Assembly: GCF_026342405.1 (NCBI RefSeq)
Contig: NZ_JAPEMU010000001.1
Span: 2,604,001 to 2,668,000 of the forward strand
Reading direction: 5' to 3'
Source of the DNA: Kitasatospora sp. NBC_00240
GTDB taxonomy: Bacteria > Actinomycetota > Actinomycetes > Streptomycetales > Streptomycetaceae
DNA length: 64,000 nt
Shown in pieces: positions 1-8,885 of this stretch. The stretch's first letter is position 1. Every line of letters starts with the position of its first letter. Under the pieces are notes generated by a model that was not told where the DNA came from, did no database searches, and was given only the letters and a program-made list of their open reading frames with translations. The position numbers were made by a program, and so were the translations under genes.

Positions 1-395
1 CGGAGTCCTTCAGCGCGTCCAGGGCCTTCGGCGAGGTGCGGAAGGTGTAGAGCTTGGGCTCGGGCGTGCCGCGCCCGGTGATCGCGGTCTCCAGGTTGAG
101 CACGGCGAGGTCCGCGTCGGAGAGGGTCTGCGAGATCTGGCCGAGCGCGTGCTCGGGCGCCGCGACGGCCAGGCGGCTCTCGGTCCGGCCCTCGAAGTGG
201 ACGTCACCGGCGAAGGCCACCGTGATCACGCCCTCCGGCCGGGGTGCGGCCGACGGGGAGGCGGTGGTGGCCGGGGCGCTGGTGGGGGCCGGCTTCGCGT
301 CCGCGGCACGGTCGCGGGGCGGGTCGTCGGGTCCGCAGGCGGCCACCGGGGCGAGGGCGAGCAGCAGTGCGAGCACGGGCGCGACGCGGCGCATG
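1..395 (-). CDS. CapA-family lipoprotein, 3' part cut by window start
   Basis: The N-terminal 131 residues are visible. They open with a lipoprotein signal peptide (hydrophobic core LALLLALAPVAAC, lipobox Cys at about residue 20) and a Pro/Ala/Thr-rich linker. Then comes VAFAGDVHFEG, the first metal-binding block of the CapA/PgsA metallophosphatase-like family, followed by LAVLNLETAITG, the second conserved block. The ATG at 395 has a G-rich ribosome site (GGGGGGA) a few bases upstream. CapA-family proteins are linked to poly-gamma-glutamate export or cell-envelope polymer handling, but most actinomycete members have no proven substrate. It is probably anchored on the outer face of the membrane. 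The remainder lies outside the window. Confidence 0.85.
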
Positions 396-634
396 GAGTC
401 CCCCCGGGGGTTGGCAAGAGCGCGGACAGACTACGCCACCCGGCCTTGTGCCCTTCACTCCGCCTCCACATGAACCGGCACGTCGCCGGGCGCCCACGGC
501 GCCGGCGCGGCGCCCGGCGGCCCCGGCGCGCCCCACCCGGGAGCGGCCCGGGGCCGGACGCGGCGGTGCGCGCGACCCCGCCGGTGCGCGATCCTGGACC
601 CGGCAGCTGCCGGCCCACGAGCCCGGGGAGTGGA

Positions 635-1819
635 ATGCGTACGGACACGGACACCGGCCCCGCACCTGGCACCGACCCCGCACCGGGGGCGGCCGACTTC
701 ACCCCCGCCGAGCGCGCCCGCGGCCGCGCGCTGCGCCGCGCGCAGTCCCCCTGGGCGCTCGGCGGGCGGCTGGCCGGGCTGGCGCTCTCGCTGGGGCTGG
801 GCCTCACCCCGGCCGGGGCAGGCCTGGTGACGGCGGCCGGCGGGCTGTTCGGCGGCGGCCGGACGGCCACGGTGCTGGCCGGGACGGCCGCCCTGGTCCT
901 GCTCGGCCAGGCCGTCGCGCTGCCGTTCGGAGCCCGGGTGACCGCCGTCCGGCGGGAGTACGGGCTGGTCACCCAGGGCTGGGGCGGCTGGGCCGCGGAC
1001 GCCCTGCGCGGCCTGGCCCTGACCCTGGCGCTGGCCCTGCCCGTGGTACTGGTGCTGTTCGCCCTGACCGAGCACTCCCCCGACGGCTGGTGGATCCCGG
1101 CGGCGGCCGGCGCCGCGCTGCTGACCGCCGCGCTGTCCTTCCTGTTCCCGCTGGTGGTCGAGCCGGTGTTCAACCGCTTCGCGCCGATGCCGCCCGGGCC
1201 GCAGCGGGAGGCCCTGCTGGCGCTGGCGGCCCGGGACGGCGTCCGGGTGCGGGACGTGCTGGTGGCCGACGCCTCCCGCCGGACCACCGCCCTCAACGCG
1301 TACGTCTCCGGTCTCGGCGCCACCCGCCGGATCGTCGCGTACGACACCCTGCTGAGCACCGCCGACCCGGGCGAGGTGGAGCTGGTGGTGGCGCACGAGC
1401 TGGGCCATGTGAAGGCCAGGGACGTGCTGACCGGGACGCTGCTCGGCGCGCTCGGGGCGGCCCTGGCGGTCTGCGCGCTGGGGCTGCTCACGAGCTGGGA
1501 GCCGCTGCTCTCGACGGCCGGCGCCGACTCCGCCGCCGATCCGCGGGTGCTGCCGCTGATGGCCGCCTGCGCGGCGCTGATCGGCGCGCTGGCCGGCCCG
1601 CCGCAGTGCGCGGTCAGCCGGCGGGTGGAGGCGCGGGCGGACCGGCACGCACTGGATCTCACCGGGGATCGCGAGCGGTTCATCGCGATGCAGCGCAGGC
1701 TGGCGGTGGCCAACGTGTCGGACGTCGACCCGCCGCGGGTGCTGGAGCTGCTGTTCGCCACCCACCCCAGCGCGGTGCGCCGGATCGCCGCCGCCCGCGC
1801 CTGGCGGCCCACCCCCTGA
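635..1819 (+). CDS. M48-family membrane zinc metalloprotease (Ste24/HtpX-like)
   Basis: 394 residues. The N-terminal half holds four or five hydrophobic segments. The cytoplasmic catalytic part has the zinc motif HELGH at about residue 254 (context VVAHELGHVKARD) and a downstream EARADRHAL block supplying the third ligand Glu. The order of membrane segments then HExxH resembles CAAX-prenyl-protease-type M48A enzymes. Family members degrade or process membrane proteins, and no substrate can be assigned. The ATG at 635 follows GGGGAG with 4 bases between. The gene stands alone; a MarR gene starts about 90 bases downstream behind its own operator-like palindrome. Confidence 0.9.
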   Translation: MRTDTDTGPAPGTDPAPGAADFTPAERARGRALRRAQSPWALGGRLAGLALSLGLGLTPAGAGLVTAAGGLFGGGRTATVLAGTAALVLLGQAVALPFGARVTAVRREYGLVTQGWGGWAADALRGLALTLALALPVVLVLFALTEHSPDGWWIPAAAGAALLTAALSFLFPLVVEPVFNRFAPMPPGPQREALLALAARDGVRVRDVLVADASRRTTALNAYVSGLGATRRIVAYDTLLSTADPGEVELVVAHELGHVKARDVLTGTLLGALGAALAVCALGLLTSWEPLLSTAGADSAADPRVLPLMAACAALIGALAGPPQCAVSRRVEARADRHALDLTGDRERFIAMQRRLAVANVSDVDPPRVLELLFATHPSAVRRIAAARAWRPTP

Positions 1820-1840
1820 GCAGGCCCGATCCCGTCCGGC

Positions 1841-1855
1841 GTTGTACTGTGCAAC
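1841..1855. promoter_or_regulatory. Probable MarR operator
   Basis: GTTGTACTGTGCAAC is a 15-base inverted repeat with 7-base arms around one central base and one mismatched pair (GTTGYAC/GTRCAAC). It lies 52 bases upstream of the MarR-family start. MarR dimers usually bind such palindromes and repress their own gene, so autoregulation is likely but inferred. Confidence 0.5.
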
Positions 1856-1907
1856 ACCGTGTCCGCGGCACCGCGCAGCCGGTCCGCCCGAAGCCGAGGA
1901 GGTGCCC

Positions 1908-2330
1908 GTGAGCGGCCGCGAGTCGTCGATCGACACCATCCAGCGGGAGCTCACCGCCTTCGCCCGGCGTGCCCGGCACAAGGCCTCGCAGCTCCACCCG
2001 GACCTCTCGCTCGTCACCTACAGCATCCTGGACCTGATGAACGAGCGCGGCGGCTGCCGGGCCGCCGACGTCGCCTCGTACTTCATGCTCGACAAGTCGA
2101 CCGTGAGCCGGCAGGTCGGCGCGCTGGAGAAGCTCGGGCTGCTGGTCCGCGAGGCCGACCCGGACGACCAGCGCGGCCAGATCCTGCGCCCCACCGAGGC
2201 CGGTCTGACCCTGCTGCGGGAGGCCGCCGAGCAGCGGCGGCTCTCCTTCACCGAGCGGTTCACCGACTGGGACGACGAGGACGTCGCGCGGTTCGCCGAC
2301 TACCTGGCCCGCTACGGCGCGGCGGACTGA
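1908..2330 (+). CDS. MarR-family transcriptional regulator
   Basis: 140 residues, normal length for MarR proteins. A winged-helix DNA-binding core is visible: YSILDLM, then CRAADVASYFMLDKSTVSRQVGALEKLGLL (helix-turn-helix, about residues 50-80), then the wing READPDDQRGQILRPTEAG. The GTG at 1908 is preferred because a strong site (GAGGAGG, 1896-1902) precedes it by 5 bases; a TTG 66 bases upstream in frame has no such site. Family members sense small aromatic compounds, antibiotics or oxidants. No adjacent efflux or oxidoreductase target is visible, and the next gene is a PP2C phosphatase. Confidence 0.9.
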   Translation: MSGRESSIDTIQRELTAFARRARHKASQLHPDLSLVTYSILDLMNERGGCRAADVASYFMLDKSTVSRQVGALEKLGLLVREADPDDQRGQILRPTEAGLTLLREAAEQRRLSFTERFTDWDDEDVARFADYLARYGAAD

Positions 2331-2442
2331 CCCACCGTCCGCCGGCCCACCGCCCGTCCGAACCCCGCCCGCCGGCCCGCCGCCCGGGGCACCGACCGCG
2401 AGCCGCATGGCGCCGTGCACGGGCCCGGTGTACAGAGGAGAC

Positions 2443-3588
2443 GTGTCCCCACAGCAGAGCTCCCCCGGACGCCTTGGGTGGTGGCGGCCCGGCCGTGCAC
2501 TGCAGGTGATCCCGCTCGTGCTGATCGTGGCCATCACCGTCGTCGACATCCTCGCGCCGCCGGAGATCCACCTGGGGCCGCTGCTGATCGTGGCGCCCGC
2601 CCTGGCCGCCTCCTTCGGCGGCGCCCGGGCCACCACCGTGGCGGCGCTGCTGGCAATCGCCGCGCAGGTCCTGATCGGCCTGTTCCGGGACGGGCTGACC
2701 ACGGCCAACCACCTGGCGCAGGTCGCCGCCCTGATCGGGGTGTCGGCCTTCATCGTGCTGCTGCGCGTGCTCCGCGACCGGCACGAGCGGGAGCTGCACC
2801 AGGTCCGCTCGGTCTCCGAGGCCGCCCAGCGGGTCCTGCTGCGCCCGCTGCCCGACCGGATCGGACCGCTGCGGCTGGCCTCGGTCTACCTCGCCGCCGA
2901 GGCCGAGGCGCAGATCGGCGGGGACCTCTACGCCGTCGCCCGGACCCCGACCGGCACCCGCCTGCTGGTGGGCGACGTCCGCGGCAAGGGGCTGGCCTCG
3001 CTCGGCGACGCCGCGCTGCTGCTCGGCGCCTTCCGGGCGGCCGCGCACCTGCACTCCACCCTGCCCGAGCTGGCGACCTACCTGGACGGCAGCATCTGCT
3101 GGGACCTCGCCCAGCCCGCCGCGGCCGACGACCCGGGCGAAGATCCGGGCGAGTCGTTCATCACCGCGGTGATCCTCGACATCCCTGACGACGGCACCGA
3201 GATCCGGATGGTCGACTGCGGCCACCCGCCGCCGCTGCTGCTGCGCCGGGGCACCGTCACCGCCCTCACCGCCCGCCGCCCGGCCCCGCCGCTCGGGCTC
3301 GGCGACCTGACGCCGGACGGCTACCAGGTGGAGGTCTTCCCGTTCGGGCCCGGCGACCGGCTGCTGATGTACACCGACGGCGTGATCGAGGCCCGTGACT
3401 CCGCACGGAGCTTCTACCCCCTCGACGAACGGATCGGCCGCTGGGCCGGGGAACACCCGGCCGCGCTGCTCGCACAGCTGCGCCGCGACCTGCTCGCGCA
3501 CGCCGGCGGACACCTCGACGACGACGCCGCGATGGTCGCCGTCGAACGCCTCGGCACCGGCCCGGACGAGCCCGCGGCGGGGACCTGA
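2443..3588 (+). CDS. Membrane-bound PP2C (SpoIIE-type) serine phosphatase
   Basis: 381 residues. The first ~110 residues hold about three membrane segments; a short charged linker leads to a PP2C/SpoIIE domain (about 140-375). The phosphatase metal-binding blocks are present: GGDLYAV, GDVRGKGLAS, VDCGHPPPLLL, DRLLMYTDGVIEARD and DDDAAMVAV. Such enzymes dephosphorylate anti-sigma-factor antagonists in actinomycete partner-switching circuits; the partner is not next door. The GTG at 2443 follows AGAGGAG but with only 2 bases of spacing, so the in-frame ATG at 2407 remains possible. No sensor domain other than the membrane part is visible. Confidence 0.88.
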   Translation: MSPQQSSPGRLGWWRPGRALQVIPLVLIVAITVVDILAPPEIHLGPLLIVAPALAASFGGARATTVAALLAIAAQVLIGLFRDGLTTANHLAQVAALIGVSAFIVLLRVLRDRHERELHQVRSVSEAAQRVLLRPLPDRIGPLRLASVYLAAEAEAQIGGDLYAVARTPTGTRLLVGDVRGKGLASLGDAALLLGAFRAAAHLHSTLPELATYLDGSICWDLAQPAAADDPGEDPGESFITAVILDIPDDGTEIRMVDCGHPPPLLLRRGTVTALTARRPAPPLGLGDLTPDGYQVEVFPFGPGDRLLMYTDGVIEARDSARSFYPLDERIGRWAGEHPAALLAQLRRDLLAHAGGHLDDDAAMVAVERLGTGPDEPAAGT

Positions 3589-3652
3589 GCACACGCCCCG
3601 GCAGACCCGACCGCCCGTCCCCGCCCCCGGTCGCCCGTCGCTCGCCCGCCGG

Positions 3653-4252
3653 TCAGCCGCCGGGCTGCGGCAGCGGCGGCAACGGCTGCGGCCCGGGCGG
3701 CAGCGGGACGGGCCACGGCGGCGGCCACGGCGGCGGCCAGCTCGACGTGGCGTTGCGCCGGGTGGTGCGGGCCGCCGCGGCGGGCCGGGCCAGGGACGCG
3801 GCGGTGAGGATCCGGGCCGCCAGGGTGCTGTTGCCGGGAGAGGCCGCCGAGGCCATCGCGGTGCGGGCCACGGTCGGGCGGGTCCGCGGCGGGACGACCA
3901 GCAGCAGGAAGTGGTCCTGGTGCCCGCCGCCGACGCCGATGGTGTGGACGCTGGAGGAGAAGCAGTTGACGCGTACGACCCGCCCGTCGACGGTGACCCG
4001 GTCCGGCACCGTGTGCCAGGCCGTCCGCTCGACGCCGACGTGCAGGATCGGGCCGACCCGGCGGCGCAGCGCGGTGATCAGGGCGGGCAGTTCGCGGCCC
4101 AGCTCGCGCGAGCGCGGCCACCAGGCGCCGTCGAACATGCCGGTGTGGGAGAGCGAGGGATCGAGGGTGAACCGCGCGCCGCGGCGGTCCACCGGACCGA
4201 GCAGACCGGGCGCCTGGAAGATCGGGTACGGGAAGGTGCGGTCGGTGGCCAT
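3653..4252 (-). CDS. DUF5994 family protein
   Basis: 199 residues. The core (about 25-125) matches the DUF5994 pattern: FTLDPSLSHTGMFDGAWWPRSRELGRELP, then RVGPILHVGVERTAW, and a segment with HTIGVGGGHQDHFLLLVVPP. Function is unknown; the family is widespread in actinomycetes as a small cytoplasmic protein. The C-terminal 40 residues are Pro/Gly-rich low complexity (PPPWPPPWPVPLPPGPQPLPPLP). It converges on the upstream PP2C gene with 64 bases between. Start is the ATG at 4252, with GGAG about 11 bases upstream. Confidence 0.8.
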   Translation of the reverse strand: MATDRTFPYPIFQAPGLLGPVDRRGARFTLDPSLSHTGMFDGAWWPRSRELGRELPALITALRRRVGPILHVGVERTAWHTVPDRVTVDGRVVRVNCFSSSVHTIGVGGGHQDHFLLLVVPPRTRPTVARTAMASAASPGNSTLAARILTAASLARPAAAARTTRRNATSSWPPPWPPPWPVPLPPGPQPLPPLPQPGG

Positions 4253-5090
4253 GGCGTGCCCGTCTCCGGCTCTCGACGAACCGGGTGACTGTCCGGGGGC
4301 GACGCCGGTCCGGATGCCGGCGTCCGCAACGTCCTCGGTACGTCAACCCTACTGCGGGCGGGGGCCGATCCGAGCTCGCCCGGCAGGCCGGTTTCGGCCG
4401 GTTCCGGCGCACTCCCGGGGCGCCGGAGGCCCCGCGCAGGCCGGACTCCCGTCGGGCCGTCCCCGGAGCACGAGGACGACGGGTCGACACCCGGTCGGCC
4501 CCGGGGACCGGTACCGGACAGGTCGACACCCGGTCGGCCCCGGGGACCGGTACCCGGGAGTGACCACGGCCTCGGGGCGGGGCGACGAGGTCCTCCGTCG
4601 CCCCGCCCGTGGGCGCCGGCCGCTCCCCGCCCGGGAGCGGGCCGGCACCGGGGCGCGATCCCCGTACGCAGCGCCGCGGGTGGTCCCCCGCAACGTCCGG
4701 CGTGCCCGGGCCCCGGCGCACCGGCCGGACGGGCGCCGGACGACCAGCGCCGATTGCGGCCAGGGGTCTCGCCGGATCGGCCGACGCCCGGCCAGGTCCT
4801 GTTGGGGACGCGGGTGCTGACGCCCCGACCGGAGGCGTTCCGCCGGGCGCGGGACCTCGTCGGGCGGGTGCCGGCGCGCTCCGGCATGTACATCGGTCCG
4901 GGCCCGTGGAGTTGACAGGTCTGGACAACGTGCACGAACCGTGGAGGCCACCTCGGGTGATGCCCGCCCGACGTCCATAGGACGGGCGCACTTTCACTCC
5001 CGTAACACAGTATGACTAGTATCGCTTCGTCAAAAGCCATACTCCAGACGGTCGTCCCGACGGACCACCGCCATCCCAGAGGAGAATGCT
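4253..5090. other. Long non-coding stretch upstream of the conservon
   Basis: About 840 bases without a convincing gene; open frames here show low-complexity Arg/Gly/Pro translations typical of shadow frames. It holds two 34-base direct repeats (listed separately), a TTGACA at 4912-4917 without a matching -10, and an unusually AT-rich patch (about 4990-5045) just before the sensor-kinase gene that probably contains its promoter. An AGAGGAG ribosome site lies at 5078-5084. Confidence 0.55.
4482..4554. repeat. Two identical 34-base direct repeats, period 39
   Basis: The copies at 4482-4515 and 4521-4554 are identical (each begins GGTCGACACCCGG and ends GACCGGTACC), separated by 5 bases. Each is rich in short palindromes (GTCGAC, CCCGGGG-like, GGTACC). 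They lie between divergently transcribed genes, 535 bases before the sensor kinase. They could be regulatory sites or a simple tandem duplication. Confidence 0.8.
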
Positions 5091-8039
5091 CTGCGCGCGC
5101 GTGCCAATCGGCGGACCGCTTCACCTGGTCAGGGGGCGGCCGCCGGGCCGCCGAGCCCCAGAGGCGGCAGAGCCGGAAAGAAGCCCCCCAGGCTGTCCCT
5201 GCGAACGGCGCTCCTCGTCCTGGCGGTGGTACCCGGCCTCGCGCTCGCCGCGCTGTGGGCGGTGACCAGCGGTCAGACCATCTTCGACTTCCAGCGGCAG
5301 GCCGGCCAGGGGCTGCTGGCCCAGAAGGCCGGACAGCCGTCCAACATCGTGTACTACAACCTCCAGGAGGAACGCCGGCTCAGCGCCGAGGCGCTGGTCG
5401 ACCCGGGCGCGTCCACCGAGGCGCTGCGCCGCCAGCGCCAGCTCACCGACGAGGCCGTCCGGACCTTCCAGGCGCTCTCCGAGGACGTCGCCGCGGACGC
5501 CCCGGCCGAGGTCCGGACGGCGGTGTTCCAGGCCCGCCAGGCGATGACGCAGCTGCCCGCGCAGCGCGCCATGATCGACCGCGGCTCGGCCGACCAGCAG
5601 GCCGTGTTCAGCTACTACACCGACCTCATCTCGGTGGACCTCTCGCTGTTCACCGCGCTCAGCCACGTGGACAACGGTGAGATGACGTACATCTCCCGGG
5701 CCCTGGTCGACGCCTTCTGGGCCAAGGAGATGCTCGCCCGCGAGGACGCCGTGCTGGCCCGCGGCTGGCAGAGCGGGAAACTGAGCACCGCGGACCTCCA
5801 GCTGGTCCAGCAGTCCATCGGCAACCAGTCCTTCCTGATCACCACGAAGATCACCCCGTACCTGCCGGCCGCCGAGGCGCCGGCCTGGCAGACGCTGACC
5901 AACAGCGCCGCCTGGCAGGCCAAGGCCGCCGTCGAGCAGGCGCTGATGCGCCCGGCCGCCACCGAGGCCGGCGGCGGTGTCAAGCTCCCGCCGCTCCAGG
6001 ACCAGTGGCGCCAGGCCGTCGACCAGGTCAACCCGCAGCTGGTGAAGCTGATGGAGACCCGCACCGCCGGCGTGGTGGAGGTCGGCAAGTCGACCACCAT
6101 CGCCCTGCTCGTCAAGGTCGCGCTGACCAGCCTGGTCGGCCTGCTCGCGGTCGTCGCCGTGATCATCACCACCTGGCGCCTGACCCGCTCGCTGCGCCGC
6201 CGGATCCTCGAACTGCAGGGCCAGGCCCAGGAGCTGGAGCGCACCCTGCCCGAGGTGGTGGAACGCCTCGGCCGCGGCGAGCAGGTCGACGTCGAGGCCG
6301 AGAGCCGGGCCGTCGGCGACCAGGGCGAGGCCACCGCGAGCGACGAGCTCGGCCAGCTCGGCCACGCGCTCAACCTCGCGCGCACCAGCGCCCTGGAGAC
6401 CGCCGTCCGGCAGGCCGACCAGTACCGCGGCTTCGAGCGGCTGCTCCAGCGGATCGCCCGCCGCACCCAGCTGCTGATCGGCCTCCAGCTCAAGAAGCTG
6501 GACGAGCTGGAGCGCCGGCACGAGGACCCGGAGGTCCTGGAGGGCCTCTTCGACCTCGACCACCTGACCGCCCGGCTGCGCCGCTACGAGGAGAACCTGG
6601 TGATCCTCGCCGGCGGCCAGCCCCAGCGCCGCTGGCGCAAGCCCGTCCCGCTGCTCGACGTGCTCCGCTCCGCCCAGGGCGAGGTGCAGGACTACCGCCG
6701 GATCATGCTGGACGTCGAGGGCAGCCCGTGGCTGTCCGAGCGCGCGGTCGGCCCGGTCGCGCACGTGCTCGCCGAGCTGATGGAGAACGCCGCCACCTTC
6801 TCCCGGCCGCCCACGCCCGTCGAGGTGCGGGCCGCCGTCGTCGGACGCGGCCTGGCCATCGAGATCGAGGACCGCGGCCTGGGCATGGACCCGGAGCAGT
6901 TCGCCGCGGCCAACGAGCTGATGAGCCGGCCGCCCCGGATGGACGTGCTGGCCAAGGCCGACGACATCCGGCTCGGCTTCTACGTGGTGGCCCGGCTCGC
7001 CGCCAACTCCGGCCTGCGGGTGGAGTTCCGCCCGTCCGCCTTCGGCGGCACCCGGGTCGTCGTGCTCGTCCCGGCCGAGCTGGTCTCGGACGGGAATCCG
7101 GAGCACGAGAACGCCGTACCCGTCGAGCCGATCCCGCTGCCCGCCCGCAACCGGGGGCGGGCGCTGGCCGGCGTACCGGCCGCGCTGCCCGAGCCGATGG
7201 CGACCGTGCTGTCGCTGCCCGAACTGCCGGAAGCCGATCACCGTGAGCCCGGATTCGCCGAACCCACCTACGCCGAGGCCGAGTTCGCCGAGGCCCAGTA
7301 CTCCGGCGCGGGCCGTCCGCGGCGCAGCCGGCCGGCCGCCGGCTTCGGGACGGACGGGTTCCCGGCCCCCGGCTTCGGGACGGACGCCCCGGCGGCTGAC
7401 GGCTTCGCCGGCGACCGGTTCGCGGCCGACGGGTTCGGGACGGACGGGCCGATGACGCCCCGGCTGCCCGTCCCCGGCTTCCCCGCGGACGGCTTCCCGA
7501 CCGGCGGCTACACGCCCGACCGGTTCCCGGGCGAGGCCGACCCGGCGCCCGCCTTCGGCTACCCGGAGCACGACGGACCGGCCGCCGGGTACGCCGACGA
7601 CCGCCACCGCGGCGCCACCCACCCGTACACCGAGCACGCCCCCACCGGGCACGACCGGCCGGCGGCCCGGCCCTCCTGGGCCTCGCCGCCCGACGCGTAC
7701 GGCCACGGCGGGCAGTCCGGCGAGGCTCTGACCGCCGACGAGAAGCCGCTGCCGCGCCGGGTCCGGCAGGCCCACCTGGCCGCCGAACTCCGGTTGCCGC
7801 CACCCGGGCAGGGTCTGCCCGCGCAGGCCCCGCCCCCCGCCGAGGACGTCTTCCGCAGTCCGGCACCACGCCGGTCCGGGGCCGCCATCGGCGCCTTCCA
7901 GCGACAGTCCCGGGCCGCGCGCGGCCAGGGCGAGGACACCGGAACCCAGCAGCACCCCGCAGTTCCCGCCCCGAGCCCGTCCCCGTGGGACGGACCGCGG
8001 ACGGATCCCAACACCCCTAGGACGGAAGACCGGACATGA
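5091..8039 (+). CDS. cvnA: Conservon sensor kinase-like protein with NIT domain (CvnA)
   Basis: About 982 residues. A first membrane helix (residues ~37-58, LRTALLVLAVVPGLALAALW) precedes an extracytoplasmic NIT (nitrate/nitrite-sensing-type) domain with ILVYYNLQEERR-like features. A second helix follows at ~333-360, then a HAMP-like linker, an LDHLTARLRRYEENL dimerisation helix (~489), and an ATPase domain with N box ENAATF (~565), EDRGLGMD and GGTRVVVLVP. A ~315-residue disordered tail has repeated DGF/GTDGF units. No ATG, GTG or TTG occurs in frame between the upstream stop (5013) and the GTG at 5226, which would cut off the first helix. CTG at 5091 sits 6 bases after AGAGGAG and is the best start. 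First gene of a four-gene conservon. Confidence 0.88.
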   Translation: MRARANRRTASPGQGAAAGPPSPRGGRAGKKPPRLSLRTALLVLAVVPGLALAALWAVTSGQTIFDFQRQAGQGLLAQKAGQPSNIVYYNLQEERRLSAEALVDPGASTEALRRQRQLTDEAVRTFQALSEDVAADAPAEVRTAVFQARQAMTQLPAQRAMIDRGSADQQAVFSYYTDLISVDLSLFTALSHVDNGEMTYISRALVDAFWAKEMLAREDAVLARGWQSGKLSTADLQLVQQSIGNQSFLITTKITPYLPAAEAPAWQTLTNSAAWQAKAAVEQALMRPAATEAGGGVKLPPLQDQWRQAVDQVNPQLVKLMETRTAGVVEVGKSTTIALLVKVALTSLVGLLAVVAVIITTWRLTRSLRRRILELQGQAQELERTLPEVVERLGRGEQVDVEAESRAVGDQGEATASDELGQLGHALNLARTSALETAVRQADQYRGFERLLQRIARRTQLLIGLQLKKLDELERRHEDPEVLEGLFDLDHLTARLRRYEENLVILAGGQPQRRWRKPVPLLDVLRSAQGEVQDYRRIMLDVEGSPWLSERAVGPVAHVLAELMENAATFSRPPTPVEVRAAVVGRGLAIEIEDRGLGMDPEQFAAANELMSRPPRMDVLAKADDIRLGFYVVARLAANSGLRVEFRPSAFGGTRVVVLVPAELVSDGNPEHENAVPVEPIPLPARNRGRALAGVPAALPEPMATVLSLPELPEADHREPGFAEPTYAEAEFAEAQYSGAGRPRRSRPAAGFGTDGFPAPGFGTDAPAADGFAGDRFAADGFGTDGPMTPRLPVPGFPADGFPTGGYTPDRFPGEADPAPAFGYPEHDGPAAGYADDRHRGATHPYTEHAPTGHDRPAARPSWASPPDAYGHGGQSGEALTADEKPLPRRVRQAHLAAELRLPPPGQGLPAQAPPPAEDVFRSPAPRRSGAAIGAFQRQSRAARGQGEDTGTQQHPAVPAPSPSPWDGPRTDPNTPRTEDRT

Positions 8040-8470
8040 CGCGCACGATAGCCACCCATCAGGACCTGGACTGGCTGCTGGACGGACTCGTCGACTCGGT
8101 GGCCGGAACCCGGCACGCCGTTCTGCTCTCCGACGACGGCCTGGTGGTCAGCCACTCCCGCAGCATCGACCGGTCGGACGCCGAGCGGCTCGCCGCCGTC
8201 GCCACCGGCCAGCAGAGCCTGGCCCGCGGTGTCGGACAGCTCTTCGACGGCGGCCAGGTCCACCAGGTGATCGTCGAGCTCGCCGACCTCTGGCTGTTCA
8301 TCATCGCGGCCGCTCAGGGCACCCACCTCGCGGTGGTGGCCTCGCAGGACGTCGACGCCGAGGTCATGTCGGTGGCCATGCACACCCTCGTCCAGCAGGT
8401 CGGCCAGAAGCTGACCACCCCGGCCCGCTCGGAGTTCGACGCGTTCGCCGCCCGGGGTGGCCGAGGGTGA
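8036..8470 (+). CDS. cvnB: Roadblock/LC7-domain protein (CvnB)
   Basis: 144 residues, one roadblock/LC7 domain over nearly the full length (DLDWLLDGLVDSVAGTRHAVLLSDDGLVV near the N terminus, later LADLWLFIIAAAQGTHLAVVAS). Roadblock proteins of this type act as GTPase regulators or scaffolds beside MglA-like GTPases. In conservons they form a membrane-associated complex with CvnA, CvnC and CvnD, by analogy to eukaryotic G-protein modules. The ATG overlaps the CvnA stop (ATGA), so translation is coupled. Confidence 0.93.
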   Translation: MTRTIATHQDLDWLLDGLVDSVAGTRHAVLLSDDGLVVSHSRSIDRSDAERLAAVATGQQSLARGVGQLFDGGQVHQVIVELADLWLFIIAAAQGTHLAVVASQDVDAEVMSVAMHTLVQQVGQKLTTPARSEFDAFAARGGRG

Positions 8471-8880
8471 GGCCGCACTGGAGCGACGAGGAGGAGGACG
8501 ACGACCTGTCGGGCACGATGGTGCGCCCGTACACCATCACCCGGGGCCGGACCGCCCCGGAGCGTGACGACCTCACCCTCATCACCGTGCTGACGACCGT
8601 CCAGGACGGCCCCCGCGCGGAGTTCGGCCGAGCCGGCCGGACCCCGCGCGGGCTCCAGCCCGAGCACCGCCTGATCCTGGACCGCTGCCGCCGCCCGGCC
8701 GCGGTGGCCGAGGTGGCCGCCGGTCTCAACCTGCCGATCTCGGTGACCAAGATCCTGCTGGGCGACCTGATCGCCCAGGGCCTGCTGCTCGCCCGCGCCC
8801 CGCTCTCGGTGGCCGCGGGCGGCGGCGGCGTGAACCTCGGCCTGCTCACGGCCGTTCGCGAAGGACTCCGGAGACTCTGA
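8467..8880 (+). CDS. cvnC: DUF742 protein (CvnC)
   Basis: 137 residues. The DUF742 pattern is clear: MVRPYTITRGRT at about 18-29, LTLITVL, PEHRLILDRCRRPAAVAEVAAGLNLPISVTKILLGDLIAQGLLL. The second half looks like a winged helix, so DNA or protein binding is plausible but unproven. The GTG start overlaps the CvnB stop (GTGA). The acidic N terminus (EEEDDD) is typical of CvnC proteins. Confidence 0.93.
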   Translation: MRPHWSDEEEDDDLSGTMVRPYTITRGRTAPERDDLTLITVLTTVQDGPRAEFGRAGRTPRGLQPEHRLILDRCRRPAAVAEVAAGLNLPISVTKILLGDLIAQGLLLARAPLSVAAGGGGVNLGLLTAVREGLRRL

Positions 8881-8885
8881 AGAAC

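Noticed and set aside
4285..4980. Short Arg/Pro-rich open frames in the gap before the conservon
   Set aside because: Composition and codon position bias match non-coding high-GC shadow frames; no domain, no clean start.
5086..5250. ATG at 5086 directly after AGAGGAGA as start of the kinase
   Set aside because: It is out of frame with the NIT/histidine-kinase protein, is 2 bases from the ribosome patch, and ends at TGA near 5265.
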